In this document: in pieces, positions 1-12,388 of the stretch
How positions within the stretch are numbered: position 1 is the stretch's first letter
Layout: each line of letters starts with the position of its first letter
From: Tanypteryx hageni
Taxonomy: Eukaryota > Arthropoda > Insecta > Odonata > Petaluridae
NCBI GenBank assembly: GCA_028673005.1
Contig: CM054113.1
Coordinates: 206,389,504 to 206,453,503 of the forward strand
Direction: 5' to 3'
DNA length: 64,000 bases
Notes under the pieces: generated by a model
The model's input: the letters and a program-made list of their open reading frames with translations, nothing else
What the model was told of the DNA's origin: nothing
Database searches by the model: none
Translations under genes and position numbers: made by a program

Positions 1-1854
1 AAGCGCTGTCCTTCCTTTATTTCTTTGAGCGTTCTCTCCCTCTCTCTTTAATTCTTTCACTCAACTGGCGGATTGGACCACAGAAATTAAGATTAAAAAG
101 GAGTATATACTTTGCTTCGGTTACACTCGCTCTCCTCTTTCTTTCCCTCTTTCTTTCTCTCTCTCCACCTACTCACACGATTCCTTTCTCCTTTTCTTGT
201 TATTATTATTATATTATTATTATTATTAGTATTTTTATTGAAGAAAAAAATCTTTGGAGGAAATTTTTTGACTCTGCTTTAGGAGTCTGGCGGAGCGTTG
301 TCTCTTTTGTTTTTTTATTCGATAAATTATATTTGTGCGTATGTAAATATTCAGTCCTCTAGGCGGCCTCAGTTTATTTTATTATTTTAAATTCTTTGGG
401 ATGGGGGAAAGGTTTATATTTTCTCTTGTTTTTCGACCAAACGGAGGTCTCCTAAACCCCTCCGGAAGACTCTCTCTGCACCTCAACGCCGGAGGATGCG
501 TGCTGAGCGAGAGTAAGATCGCCGCCCTCACGAGGGGCGGAAAAGGGGGCAGAGGGTGCCGGGGGCCGCGTGGGGGCGCATCACCGCGGGGTGAAGGGGC
601 GGGTGGAGAGCGGGGCGGAGGGCGGCGTCTGATTGATTGCGGGTCGTGCTGCTGCTGCCCCCGCCTCCTCCCCCCGCCTCCCGCTCCTCTCTGCCTCCTC
701 GTCGCCCCCGACCTCCTCCTCGCCCTCCACCTCCCCGACCGCCGCCGCCGTCGACGCCGCCGCCGCCGACTCCTCGCCCGCCCCCACCACCGCCTCTCTC
801 GCGGCCTCGAACCCGCCCATCACACCACGACCGCTCCTCGGACCCGCGCCGAGGCTCGCGCCGCGGACCCCGACTCGAACCGCCCTTCCGCCTCTCCGCA
901 CCCGCTGCGCCGCCGCGACCACCACTGCCCCCGCCTGCGCCCCGCTCCTCGCCCCCGCCGAGGATCACCTCTCCGCGGTCTCGCGACCATCCGGCACACC
1001 GGCCCCGCGAATGGACCCCGCAGCTCGCAGGCATACCACAAGGCACGCGACGGGGTCTCCCACCCCCTCACGCCCCCCCGCTCCCCTCCCCCCGTTCCCT
1101 CTCCCGCCGACGTCTCCGAGGGAGAGAGAGAGAAAGAAAGAGAGAGGGTCGCTCTCCTAGCCCACTTCTTCCATCCCTCTTTCCTCACCGGCCACTAAAA
1201 AAAAAGTCTCCGGACGTCACAGGAGTGTCCCCTCTCTCGTCCTCACTTGGACACCTTTGTTAGCACACGCGTCCCGCTGACACCTATCGCCCCGCGAGGG
1301 GCACGACGCAGGCGGGGAACGCTCTAGCACACCCTCTTGTCCCAGCGCCACGTCTCTGAGAAACCTCGATCACCGGTTCGTGGTGGGGACTCGTTCGTAT
1401 CCGGGATCCCCGCACGGGGCGAGGTGGAACTCGAGGGGAAACATGGCAAGATGATAGAAGGGTTTTGTTGTTTTTTATATCACGCGAAAGGGCTCACGCC
1501 CCTTTTGAGCCAATGCGGAGGGGAAGAATGGAAACGGGGTCACTTCATCCACACTTCTCTGCTGCGTAATCCATCGAGTCTTCAATGCGAGAGAAAGAGA
1601 GAGAAAAAATCACTTCCGAAGGCTTGCGAACGAGTTTTTAATCCGTTTCTCGAGTCGTCAAGTCTCCGCTATCCGGTGGAGCGTTATTTTTTTGGGAGGG
1701 ATCAGATAGACGGAGAGGAAAGAAGACCTATCTTTTTAAAAGGGAGGAAGGGGTGCGGCTGGCCCCTCTTAAGGTCGGATGCTGCGTGGTGGAGACGCCT
1801 CGAGAGAGAACCCGACTCCCGCGCCCTTCTACGGCGGGCCCCAAACTCCGACTG

Positions 1855-2015
1855 AATCTCTCTCTATCTCTCTCTCTCTCTCCTGCCCCTCCTCTCTCTC
1901 TCTCTCCCTCACTCGAACGCACTCTGGGCCACACCTCGCCTCACCCGTTCCCTCCCTCCCTCCTCTTCCCTCCTCCTCCCTCTCCTCTTCCTCCCTCCCC
2001 TTCCTTCTTCCAGCA
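1855..2015. repeat. CT-rich simple sequence
   Basis: Runs of TCTC dinucleotides followed by CCTCCCT-type polypyrimidine. The complementary strand is GAGA-rich, so GAGA-factor-type binding is conceivable but not shown. Confidence 0.7.
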
Positions 2016-4437
2016 CGCACTCTATGCCTCCCCTCCCGGAACACTTCACACACACACAGACACACGCCGCCGAAATCCACACCGCCGCCCCCTCTTCTTT
2101 TCTCTTCCCCTTTCCCTGCCTCCCAGATAAACCTCCCTCTCCCTCCAACTTCCGGGGAGAGAGAGAGAGTGAGGGAACCCGGGCCGACGTCGCTCCCGGG
2201 ATATCACTCCCGCGATCCTAGAGGGAGACCTCTCCTTTTTAGTGCCACGGCCGCGCCGTCGATTCTCTTCGCGCCTCCCTTTTCCGCCCCCTTTTCCTCG
2301 GCGGCGGCACGGTCAGAGAGAGAGGGATGCTGGGTGTGATGCGACCTCCCTCGCAGTGGGGCGCCGCCGCACCAGCGACCTCCTTTTTTTACGACCGGAT
2401 GCCGGAAGGGAGGGGGGAAAATCCCTCCCGCTTTTTTTTAAGGGGCGCCGGGAGGTGTCTTCGACGTCGCCGCCGACGTCGCGATCATTCCTCGCGGCCT
2501 TCTAAAGGGGTTTTCCCGGCGTCCCATCCTCCCGCGACCACCGACGGCATCTCCAACACCTCTAACCCTTCATTTGTCCGTTTCTTTGCGTTTTTTTAAC
2601 GATGTCCGGGAAGTGCGTGGTCGGATGACTCCTCGCTGGGTCCTCCGAGGTCGTTCCGCCGCTCTTTCTTACGGATTCCTCTCGGATGGCACTTCGAAAG
2701 GGAGGGAGAAGGGGCGTGGGAGAGGAATGAGGAGATGGAGGGGAGGTGACGGGGAGGAAGGGGGAGGATGAGCGGCACCTAGGTTACGAAGGGAGAAGCG
2801 AGAGAGAGAGGGCGGGAAGAAAGAGAGTAGCTTGATCTTTTCTTTCCGAAATTTAATAGAGATAGAGCGAGGGAGGAGAAGGTGCGTGCACACACGCACT
2901 ATGGATAGGAGGAAAATTTGGAGCGCGAAACTTATCTCGGGGTTATCGGCGGGGTGTAGTGAAGGAAGGAGAGAGAGAGAATGGTTCGCGGTGTTCCGCG
3001 ATGTCCTTCTCGTGGGATAAAATTCCGGGGCAAAAAGAGAACGTAACGATAGAGTAAGAAAGGAAGATAAAAAAGGAGAGATAGGATGAGGATGAGCGGA
3101 GATAAAAATGGAGGAAGAAGGAGAGAGAGGAAGAGTGGGAGAGATAGGGAGATGTGGATGTGGATGGAGACGAAAGCCACTCGCTCCCCGAGGTTCGTCC
3201 CGGCCCTAGCGAGAGCTCCGTTGGCCCCGTAGGTAGCTCGGAGAGATCAATAATACGCCGAGGCTCTGCCTGGCTGCTGCTTCCCGTAGCTCCGGAGCGG
3301 GGCGCTGGCAAGCGGCGGCGGGCGGGAGGACAGGCGTCGGCTAGCGTCGGGACGCGCCGATCCTGCGCCCGAGACGCCTCCCTCGTCCCCCTTTTTCGCC
3401 TCCCCCCTTTCCTCCCCCCCCCCCCCCGCGGGGCTTACCCTCCGCCCCCTGAAATCGCGCCCCTTGCCACCACTACCGCACGGCCTCCTCCTCCCGCGCC
3501 GCCCCCGAGGCCGACGAAGCGCCCCACGACCGAGCACGCCGGAGCCGCCGTTCAAAGGCGAGAGAGATGCGGTGCAAAGTGCGTGGCCGAGGAAGGCGGG
3601 CCTCGGTGCAGCGTGGAGTTGCACCGCTCTGTCTCTTTTGGTGAGTGTAGAGGAGCGATCAGAGGGGCTGGCGGCCGGAGGCGGCAAGGTCACGGAGGGA
3701 GGAGATTACAGGAGATGGATTGAAGAAAAAAACGGGAGGGACAAATGAGGAAGCGGTTAAAAAATAATACGCCCCGATCACGCGTCAGCCCGTGCGTGTT
3801 AAAATAATTACCCTGGACGATACTCCGCGGAACGTCCCGGAACTTTCTTTCTCTCTCTTTCTTTCTCTCTCTCCTTCTCTATTCCTCCCTCCCTGCCCCA
3901 CTCCGTCTCTCTACTACGTTCCCTAAATTCGTCCCCCAACCCGCTTTGCCACCCCTTCTCATGTCACCCTGCCTCCATTCCCTCTCCCTCCCTATCCCGT
4001 TCTTTTCCCTTCCCATTCCCTCCTAACCTAGAGCTGGCTAACCTCCCATCTCCCCCCCCCCCCCCCGGGCGCCACTCTTCCCCGCCCATCTGATCTCTAA
4101 CCTTCCCCATCTTACTCCACCCATCTTTTTTCCACCCCCACCCCCTCTTCCACGTACCGCTTACTACCTCGCATCATTCTTACCGCCTCTCTACTACTAT
4201 CATCCAACCTACCTGCCTACCTCCTTCCTCCTCCCTCACCCTTTGCTCCACCCCCTTCAATGAAAACACGTTGCCAAGTCGATGTTGGGGAATGAAGAGT
4301 GAGGGAGGGATGGAGAGGGGAAGAGTGGGGGAGGGGAGAAAAAAACCCGCGCAGCATCTATGTAGCGTCGAAGACTCTTCCGAGTCCCTTTGCACCCGAC
4401 GCCGTAATTCTAATTTGTACCTCCTGAGCCACTCCTC

Positions 4438-4656
4438 CTACTGTCTCCTTTCCCCCCTCTCCTCCCCCTCTCCTCCCCCCCCCTCTCCTCCCCCTCTCCT
4501 CCCCCTCTCCTACCCTCTCCTCCCCCTCTCCCCTCCTTCTCCTCTCCTCCCCCTCTCCTCTCCTTCCCCTCTCCTCCCCTCTCCTTCACCCTCCCCCCTC
4601 CCCTCTCTCCCCTGCCCCCCTCCTTCCCCCTCTCCTTCCCCCTCTCCTCCCCCCTC
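4438..4656. repeat. Degenerate CTCCTCCCC polypyrimidine tandem repeat
   Basis: About 220 bases are almost purely C and T, built from repeated CTCCTCCCC-like units. Both strands give open but meaningless low-complexity frames. Such homopurine/homopyrimidine tracts are prone to triplex formation, which is general knowledge and not demonstrated here. Confidence 0.75.
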
Positions 4657-4720
4657 CGGCCTCGTTCTCTCGGAATTCGGACTCGTAATTTATATCTCCC
4701 TCTAGTCCACCTTCCATCCT

Positions 4721-6303
4721 CCACTTGCTGTTCCCTCTTATCCTCCCCATTTTTCTCGCCTCTTACTCTCTAATCTCCGTTCGTCGTGTAATCTTATGGG
4801 CTCTGCAATCCTACGGCTTAAGTCTGATTGATATTGTCTATTGCAGGGCCACGTAGTTAGGTTAAATGAAAGCGTTATTTAGTAATCCAGCACTAACATA
4901 CTCTTTGCGGCGAGATGCATGTTGGTCCGCCATGATTCCGGTCTTTCCGTCTTTTTTCCCCCTCCTATGCGTGCACTCGTTCTGTTAAGCGGTTTTTAAA
5001 ATGAAATTTAACGAGAAAAACAGAATCATTGTGAAATTATAAACGTTTTCGGTAACGGCATTATAATTTGTGATTTCCATTTGTTCCGTTACTGCCTTTT
5101 AAAACATTTCGGTTTCGCTCAGCTTTTGTTTTTCGTACTCGATTGTGTACACAGTGTCTAAATCTGCTCTTCTTCATATGAAGCCCATTTTACGAAATTC
5201 TTTTCAGATAGGCAGGTTCTTTGACGTTACTTGGAAAATTCAATAAGTAAATAGTTTATCTTATTAATTTATCTATAGTGTTTTTAGCGATTCAGAATTG
5301 GTGAGTTGTTAAAATTTTAAAAATCTGTGTCCAAGTGCCAGTGAGCAATATCCAGGAGAGGGATCTATTACAGGCTAAATATTTCTGATATGAAACAAAT
5401 AAGTATGTAATAAGTTTCGTGTATATGTTTGTGTGAAATTTATTTATTTTTAGCCATAAAAAAAACAAAAATTGAGGGAACACAGTCAAGCTAACAATTT
5501 GCAAGATTTTTACATAAAAGTAACTGAATCATAATATTCAAAGCAGTTCAATTGAACAAAAATAATATAGGTCAAAAACCGGTAAGGGTTAAAATAAATG
5601 ATTCTGAGTTTGTTCGACGCTTACGTATCTAAAGAATCTCACACGCAGCTGTTTTCCTGTTATAAATTCCTGGTCGATCCATCTCAGCAGAAATTTAGAT
5701 AGAATCAGGAGAGACATTTTGGACCGAGAAACAGTTTTCCTGTTTCCCTGAATCACTCTTTTTGGAATTGTAAAATAGTCCGCATTCTGAGTCGGAGCGT
5801 CATAACCTCTTAAAGAGACCGGATCTAAGATATGGACGGAAAAATAGGGCTCCTGGCATGTTAGAAAGCTCCTAATGATAGAGAATCTAAGCGGAGATCT
5901 TGAACGTATTTATTAGTGCCATGACTGGTATTTTATGCAGTTGATATTTGAAGTATGTGGGAAGATGGACGGACGTAGATTAGGATCGCCTTTTTAAACA
6001 CTAATCAGGAATCTAGAAAATTGAGATTATCATCAAAATGTTGGAATAGAAGCAGAAAGAACTTCTTGGACACATTTCGGGAAGGAAACAAATGCTGAAG
6101 CTTTCCATCGAAGGAACGAGCCTGAGAATCATGAAAACAGAAGAGCATCGATTCAATGTGACTTAAAGTAAGAGGGCAGATTTGAGAGAGAGTTTTAGGA
6201 AGGGTCGACCAAGGACACAGCAGCAGATTTTTAAAAATGCTGAATGCATCCTTTTTCTCGATTTATGTGGATGTTTGCGCTTAGAACGCGATCGGAATGA
6301 TCT
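4721..6303. other. AT-rich stretch without recognisable gene
   Basis: The sequence turns AT-rich after about 4750. Short open frames (for example 5292-5504 on the minus strand) show no family resemblance. I see no RNA gene, terminal inverted repeat or tandem array in this stretch. Confidence 0.5.
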
Positions 6304-6795
6304 CTCTAGAGTAGTTCTCTGCAACCGGTGGACTGCGGCACTTTAATAATCCGCGACAAAATATATACTTGATGTCCCGCTGCTTACTTGGAATTATAGA
6401 CAAGAAGAAATAATATCACTATGTTTCAACCAAGACCGCGAAAAATGAATTTCTCATAAAGAGAAAAAAGTCATCGATGGATTTGTTACACTTCTCTGGT
6501 TAACGTGAAACCTAAACAAAGTTACTTACTGGCTGGAAAATTAGCAATTTTCATCATTTAATCATTTCGTAATCCGATGAAAGGATTTTAAACGTTTTGA
6601 AAATATAGGTTTGCTTCATAATGCGCTCCATCTATGTGGAGAAGGTGATCATTTTTCCTACTTTCGTTGACTACTGAGTGATAAAAACGTTTCACAAAAT
6701 CTCATAGAATTTAATTCGACGTGCCGCGAAGTTGGTTGACGCGTACATTTAAGTTCGGGGAGGAATGAAAAAAGTTGCGAAGCACTACCCTAGAG
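6304..6795. mobile_element. hAT-type MITE (476 bp) with 8-bp target duplication
   Basis: The left end at 6312 begins TAGTTCTCTGCAAC, and the right end finishes GTTGCGAAGCACTA at 6787. Reverse-complemented, the right end matches the left at most positions. The flanks are CTCTAGAG (6304-6311) and CCCTAGAG (6788-6795), which agree at 7 of 8 bases. An 8-bp duplication is the signature of hAT-superfamily transposition. There is no coding capacity inside, so it is a non-autonomous element. The diverged termini suggest an old insertion. Confidence 0.65.
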
Positions 6796-7084
6796 CAGCC
6801 ATATCCCACAGGATTTCGAAGCCCGCCATAATTTAATCATTCGCCACACGTTTCAAAATACATGTAATATTAATATAACTAGTCTAACCGTTGCAGCGTT
6901 GCTTGCATTTTGAATATAACGCCAAAAGAAAATAGGAAGGACCAAAAAACATTTTTACAGCTAGGTAATATTTATTTTTTAAGAAATATAATAAAAGGGC
7001 TTTATTGTATTTTTTTATTAAAACAACCTAATCATTAATTTCAATTTTTCATTCTATGCACCACATAGATATAGCTATTAAATT

Positions 7085-8400
7085 TTTCTGCAACGACTGA
7101 TGGTCATTCTGGTAGTTTATAACCTGCGAAAAGTCCGATTTAACCAAGAACTAAAGATATCATTTACGTATATTAGGAATAGAAGGCGGCCTAAGACACT
7201 TCCCTGCGGAACTTTAGCAGGATACGATGATTACTATCTGTACTCTATTAAAGAAGATGTCTCTCACTCAGCTCACAACTTTCGGATTAATACCGTATTT
7301 TCCCAGATTCGCTATTAATTTTTGATAAGGTACTTTATCAAACGCCATCCTGAAGTCAATGGAAACGCCATTGACCTGGGTTTTTTTCTCTCTCCGCATC
7401 GCAATAAATCGTTCGCGAAAAGGCCGAGCTGCGTTTAACATGATCTACCTTTTCCGGAATCCGTGCTGACATCCGCTTAGCAAATAATGACTATCTAAAT
7501 ATCGCATGATAAAGCTAAAGATTATAAGCTTAAGTGTCTTGCACGATAATGACGTTACTGAAATCGGATTGTAATTTTCAGAGTTCTCTTTGTCGTCGAC
7601 GTCAAGTATGCTAACTTCCAGTCTTTAGGAACGAAGCCATGTGCAATGTATTTCTCTAGTGTTATTTTCAATTAAGGCGTGATTTCAAAGGCCAACTCTT
7701 TCAATACGCGCGCGGATATTTCCTCCGGCCCAGGAGATTTATTTTGCTATATCGAATCAAGTTGGCGCGTGTTACCTTTTACCGAAGGCATCAAGCCTCT
7801 CATCGAATCGACCTAATGTATAAGAATACATTTCTCACATTCATCGCTTTTCGCAATAATAGCTTTCTGAAAATGTTTATTTAACAAATTTTCTTTCCTC
7901 TCACTATCGTGAACTACATTTCCTGCTTCCGTTCTGTGACGCAATGGTAGGGACCTTGGACTTCCCCGACGCAAGACCAAAATACTTCTGGGATCGATTT
8001 CAAATTATCATGTAAAACTTTCTTTTTGGAATTATTACAGTCATTACTTATTGTTACTATTATCATGTAAAACTTTCTTTTTGGAATTATTACAATCATT
8101 ACTTATTGTTACTGTACTTCTTGCCTCATCGTTGTCCTCTATTAAACCGTGGCAGTTGAAGATGCGTTAATTAAGCGAAAGTGGAGTTTTCTTTGCCATC
8201 TAAGAGTGCTCCTAAATTCCAGGTTGTACCGCCTAGATTCTACATTATCACGCTTTTGCTTGGAATAAATTGATCCGTAAACTCTCACATCATATCTTTG
8301 TACATGCTACAGGATTCTTCCGCGACTGCTTTATCTGCCGCTTCGCAGAAATAAGGGTATTCATTACGGAGGAAAGACCTAATACTTGAAAAAATTGCTT
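7085..8400 (-). pseudogene. Decayed non-LTR retrotransposon (CR1/Jockey-like) reverse transcriptase
   Basis: Read on the minus strand, degenerate but recognisable reverse transcriptase blocks occur in the expected order. A KSPGPEEISARVLKELA-like block lies near 7740-7680, and a QHGFRK-like block near 7470-7440. A DFRMAFDKVP-like block (palm motif A region) lies near 7360-7330, and a VPAGSVLGRLLFLIYVNDI-like block near 7210-7140. Upstream, near 8370-8250, is a stretch resembling the linker between the endonuclease and RT. Frames are broken repeatedly, so this is a dead fragment. The arrangement is that of CR1/Jockey-type LINEs; the clade is inferred from motifs only. Confidence 0.75.
8007..8116. 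repeat. 55-bp tandem duplication
   Basis: Two near-identical 55-bp units, each beginning ATCATGTAAAACTTTC, lie head to tail at 8007-8061 and 8062-8116. They differ at only a couple of bases, so this is a young duplication inside the decayed LINE. Confidence 0.85.
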
Positions 8401-8882
8401 TGGCGAACAAATAAAGCTTTCCTCTTGCCATTACCAAGAAGGTGTACATCTTTTTTAATCTCTGCTACAAGGCTTTTCGCTCTCGCATAGACTCCCCGCG
8501 TTGGATCCAAGTTTCCCCCGCTTTAGGAGGCCTTGCGCCAGCGGGCTACGTCCAAGGACGGCTGTGGACATCAACTGTGCATGTACTACGTCCATGAGGT
8601 AGGTTTTCTCGTTCCGATTGGCGACATTATCATTATCGGCTATTAACACTTCTATTCACCTAGTACTTTCCCACTTTCACATGTATCGTTTCTAGATTGC
8701 AATTAAATATCGCAACCGCTAACCTGGACCACCTACTACAAGTTCGTGGACCACAGCGTGAAACCCTCCTGTGCTTGATAATGACAGGGTTCACACTAGT
8801 GTTATTTTATTTAGATCAACCAATAGTTTTTTTACTAGCTACAGGAACGCTTCTTTCCACGATACGGTCTAAATATCTATAC
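8401..8882. other. No gene recognised
   Basis: Short open frames (8455-8649 minus, 8697-8888 plus) show no recognisable family. I see no repeats or RNA structure. Confidence 0.4.
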
Positions 8883-11800
8883 ATTTAAAGCAAGGGCGGA
8901 TCTAGAAACCTCCCAAGGGGGGGGACGATTAAGTTCTATTTTCCTCGTAAATAGGAAAATTTTCAAATATATATATATATTCGTCAAAATTATATTCAGG
9001 ACTTTTTAAGAGATTATCACAAGAAATAATAGTACAGTATATTTTCTATCATAATACCTATTTTAGGTGAAATATATTTTGAAAACCACGCATACATTGA
9101 CCTCCATTATAATAATCTACATTTCGCATAATGTAAAAAAGAAAAAATATATTTAAATCGGGTATCTGTGACATTTTATTAACTTTGCATAGCACTTCTT
9201 AACATTTTATTTTAAACATCACAATAAAAAATCAAGTCGTCGATTGCCAGAATTAGCAAAGCGATCTAAAATCTCTTTCGGGTCAAGATGAATATCTTGA
9301 TGTATATGGAGTAACGCCAAACCCACAAGTCTTTCTTCACTCATTCTGTTCCGCAACCAAGTTTTTAATCGTCGCAAAGCCGAAAAGTTGCGTTCAGAGC
9401 TAGCAACACTTATAAGCAGAATGAGTAAAATTTTTAATAAAATTTTGCAATTTGGATAAATTTCTTCGTCGCGCATACCGAAAACTTCACATTCACTCAT
9501 ATCAGTTATAATGTTATTGCACTTATATTCATGTTCCCATTTGGTTTTTCACATTATTAATTCGCTTAGAAAAATTGTAAACGAATTTGAAATAATGGAA
9601 ATATTCAAAAAGTAAGAATATTTTTCCCATAATGACGTTGCAGTATTATCTAACTCAACTTGTTCCAAACACAATAGTTGTTTCGGTATTAATTCAATGC
9701 ATTTTCTAATTGCCCTAATTTCGGACGATTTCGACAAAGTCAAGTTCAATGAATGGTTTTGGCAAGGAACTCGAACCGCATGAGGAGAAACCTTACGGAT
9801 TTCTGAAGCAGCACCACGCTGCTCAGAAGCCACGACACGGCAGTTATCGGTGCAAATACCAACACAGTTTTCATATCAAGATTATTTTTACTAATAACTG
9901 AACAACTGATTTTCCTAGCACATTCCCCCCTAATTTAGGTTCTAGGTCTTGTCTAATTCCTGATGTGAAATTTTCATTGTGCAAATCCACAAAACCAATG
10001 AAATCTTCCCTAATTTTATTTTCATAAACATACCTAATAACAAGGCTTAATTGAGACACCATAGTTATAACAGTAGTTTCGTCAAATAAAATGGAATAAT
10101 ATTTTCCCTTCCTCACAAAGTTTAGGATTTTTTCCAACATTTCATCGCCGCAACAATCAATAATCGAGTTCTGAGTCTTTTTTGAAATGTATGTGGCATT
10201 TGCGCTAGAGGATTTCAAATGATTTTCAAGATCCTGGTTACCACCTCGGATAGATAATTTTAATATAGCGCGAAAGTTTCCCTCGTTCGTAATGCTTTCA
10301 CTACTTTCAGGCCTGTCTGAAAAATTGCCGTCATCCCTATGGCCTCGAAATGGTATATTTTGTCTGCCTAGAGTGATGACCGTGTCAATAATAGTCAAAA
10401 GACGCTTTCGATTATCTTGAACTTGCTTCAGTCTCCCTGAAATTAACATGTTTTGAACTTCAGTTTGGGGCTTGCCAAAGTTCTTTAATAACATTTTTGC
10501 CAATTCCACAGAGCTATTATGATAAGCATTGCCTTGGTGTTTTCAAGAACACCATCCTTACCCAATAATTTTGAAAATGCAGTAGGCGGCTTTGAAACTA
10601 AAACCCCGGTCTGAGTTTTACATTTAATTGAACCAACAGTTGTAGGAACGAACAAGGAACAATATTTACAGTAAATTTCCTGCTTTATTGGACAATATAC
10701 TATCCAAATGTATCTATCTAAGTGAGTTTGATTGAGGTATCTCTTTTCAACTTTGCCGTTCTTTTGATGCTCAGAAAAAGGAAAGACATAATTTTAGGTG
10801 GACAAAACGGATTTTCTAAAAGTTCTTTCTTTGTTAAATTATCTAATTTTCCTCCAAGGTAAATACCGATATCATTCTTCACCGTTGCACTACTATCACT
10901 AATATAATGTTCGATATCTACCGAATGAACAGATGAAATAACTGAACTGTTATCTTCATAAGCGTGCATATCTCTCTTCAAGGAGTCGACAGGTAGTAGT
11001 GTAGACACTGCAACTTCCACTTCTTGATTGCTCGAATTTATTATTGATTCTTTTTCTGAAGAATTGAGATAAAAATGCAACGTTTTCTGGCGATTTTGTC
11101 TGTTTGATTTCATTTTAATCAAGGTATATCTAAAAATGTTCAAATAATGATTCACGTTAATAATATACAAAATTTAACTATACATCTTCAATGCTGAATA
11201 AAGTATAATACTATGACTAAATATATAAATTCCCTTTTAAAGATAAATTCCACGGAATAATTTTTAAAATAATAATACTTTTATCAGACATTGATTGTTG
11301 CATCATTTTTAGTGCTTTAAATTGGAATATAGAGAAAATAAACAATAAAAATTTCGTAAAAAATCACTTACAGTTAATTGTAGAATTCTCCCGCTCCATG
11401 TTCGTCGACTATCTCCAAAGAAGTAATAATCACTCTTGAAGTGATGGTATTTGGAATACTTGTAGAACTGCTGCTGTAATGCTAAATTGTGGGACACGAT
11501 GAAACGCAAAACCTGATTGTCTGTACCGACTATATACTTTTGCGACACTTGCAACTTATAGCACTTCTCCGGCTAACTATCACACACGCGCTAGCGAATC
11601 ACTGAATGAATGATCTTAAAACGCTCTTGAAAACAATGACGGGAAAACCCAAGATCGAGAAAGGTCCCTTGTAAAGGATTTTGGGAGATGGAAGAGCTCA
11701 GATGCGGAGAAGCACTCTAAGCAAACGGGGGAGGGGGTGAATTCCAACATGTGTAATTAGAAATATCATCGTAATCCTTTTGGGTAAACCCAAGAAGAGA

Positions 11801-12388
11801 CATCTAAAAAGCTTCTTAAATTATAGCCATCCGTATGAACAAAACGAACCGATACCAGTGAATGGGGGTGGAAGGAGAACCAAGGCATAAACCGATGACT
11901 TTGTTTCATCCTTTTACCGGCACCTAGCCGATAGCGTAGGTCGTTGACATGGCCATCGCCTCTACTCGCGGTTCGAAAGAGCGAGGATTCATATGATACT
12001 ATCTTTACTGCACCCGGTGCGAGGGTTCTCCAAAAGGCTACGCTCCTGGAGTGTGCACATTGAGCTCATTCGAAGGCAATGTCCCACGTGGGTAGGTTCC
12101 TTCCCCTTCACTCGCCATTCGTTGAAAATCCTGGGAATCTCATTCTCCTCCCCATCACCCCAATTAGAAAGTTTCAGCACCGCCCAGGGTGACACTATCT
12201 CCAACAGACCCTTTTTGCTAGGACAATACTTCGGCAGCGACATAAAGACAAGTAGCATGGGAAATTTCGAAGAAGAATCTATTCAATAACCTAAGCCTAC
12301 TGAAGAAACCATCCCGCCACCTGACAGCCTGCTTATTCTCTTGTCCCAGAGAGCCCCCCTCCCCTTTGGATCCGCGCATGATTTAAAG
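8883..12388 (-). mobile_element. hAT transposon (3.49 kb) with exact 8-bp target duplication
   Basis: The element spans 8891-12380. It starts CAAGGGCGGATCTAG and ends GGATCCGCGCATG. Reverse-complemented, the right end reads CATGCGCGGATCC, giving short imperfect terminal inverted repeats of the CAGGGGCGGATCC type seen in many hAT elements. It is flanked on both sides by an identical ATTTAAAG (8883-8890 and 12381-12388). The broken transposase lies inside on the minus strand. The remaining 5' portion (11170-12380) is non-coding. The length suits a once-autonomous ZMYM/TTF-type hAT. The right TIR is diverged, so the boundary rests mainly on the duplication. Confidence 0.8.
9219..11113 (-). pseudogene. 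Broken hAT transposase, ZMYM1/TTF-zinc-finger-like
   Basis: The reading order on the minus strand is as follows. An N-terminal part runs 11113-10718, starting MKSNRQNRQKTLHFYL. A TTF-like zinc-finger stretch with YCKYC near 10690-10640 is out of frame. A catalytic part runs 10509-9871 and includes a FDETT-like acidic motif. Further parts run 9833-9549 and 9500-9219. The last carries the hAT C-terminal dimerisation signature SSERNFSALRRLKTWLRNRM. At least three frame changes separate the pieces, so no functional transposase can be made. Proteins of this type are often annotated as zinc finger MYM-type 1-like in arthropods. It sits centrally in the 8891-12380 element. Confidence 0.85.

Larger units (their letters stand above)
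1..4720. other. GC/CpG-rich, polypyrimidine-rich region (possible promoter or 5' region)
   Basis: This stretch differs sharply in base composition from the AT-rich remainder. It has dense CpG between about 500 and 1100 and between 3150 and 3700, long CT runs near 1859-1910 and 3840-3880, C homopolymers near 3415-3427 and 4056-4067, and purine-rich blocks near 3050-3150. Many long open frames exist on both strands, but all translate to Pro/Arg/Ser/Gly low-complexity protein, which is expected from GC-rich simple sequence. A donor-like GTGAGT follows position 3640. A CpG-rich promoter or 5' UTR of a gene is possible, but no coding exon, TATA box or direction can be established. I infer regulatory potential from composition only. 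Confidence 0.35.

Noticed and set aside
401..1263. Long overlapping open frames rich in Pro, Arg and Ser on both strands
   Set aside because: They are explained by GC-rich simple sequence. All frames look alike, and no domain, splice or conservation signal supports a protein.
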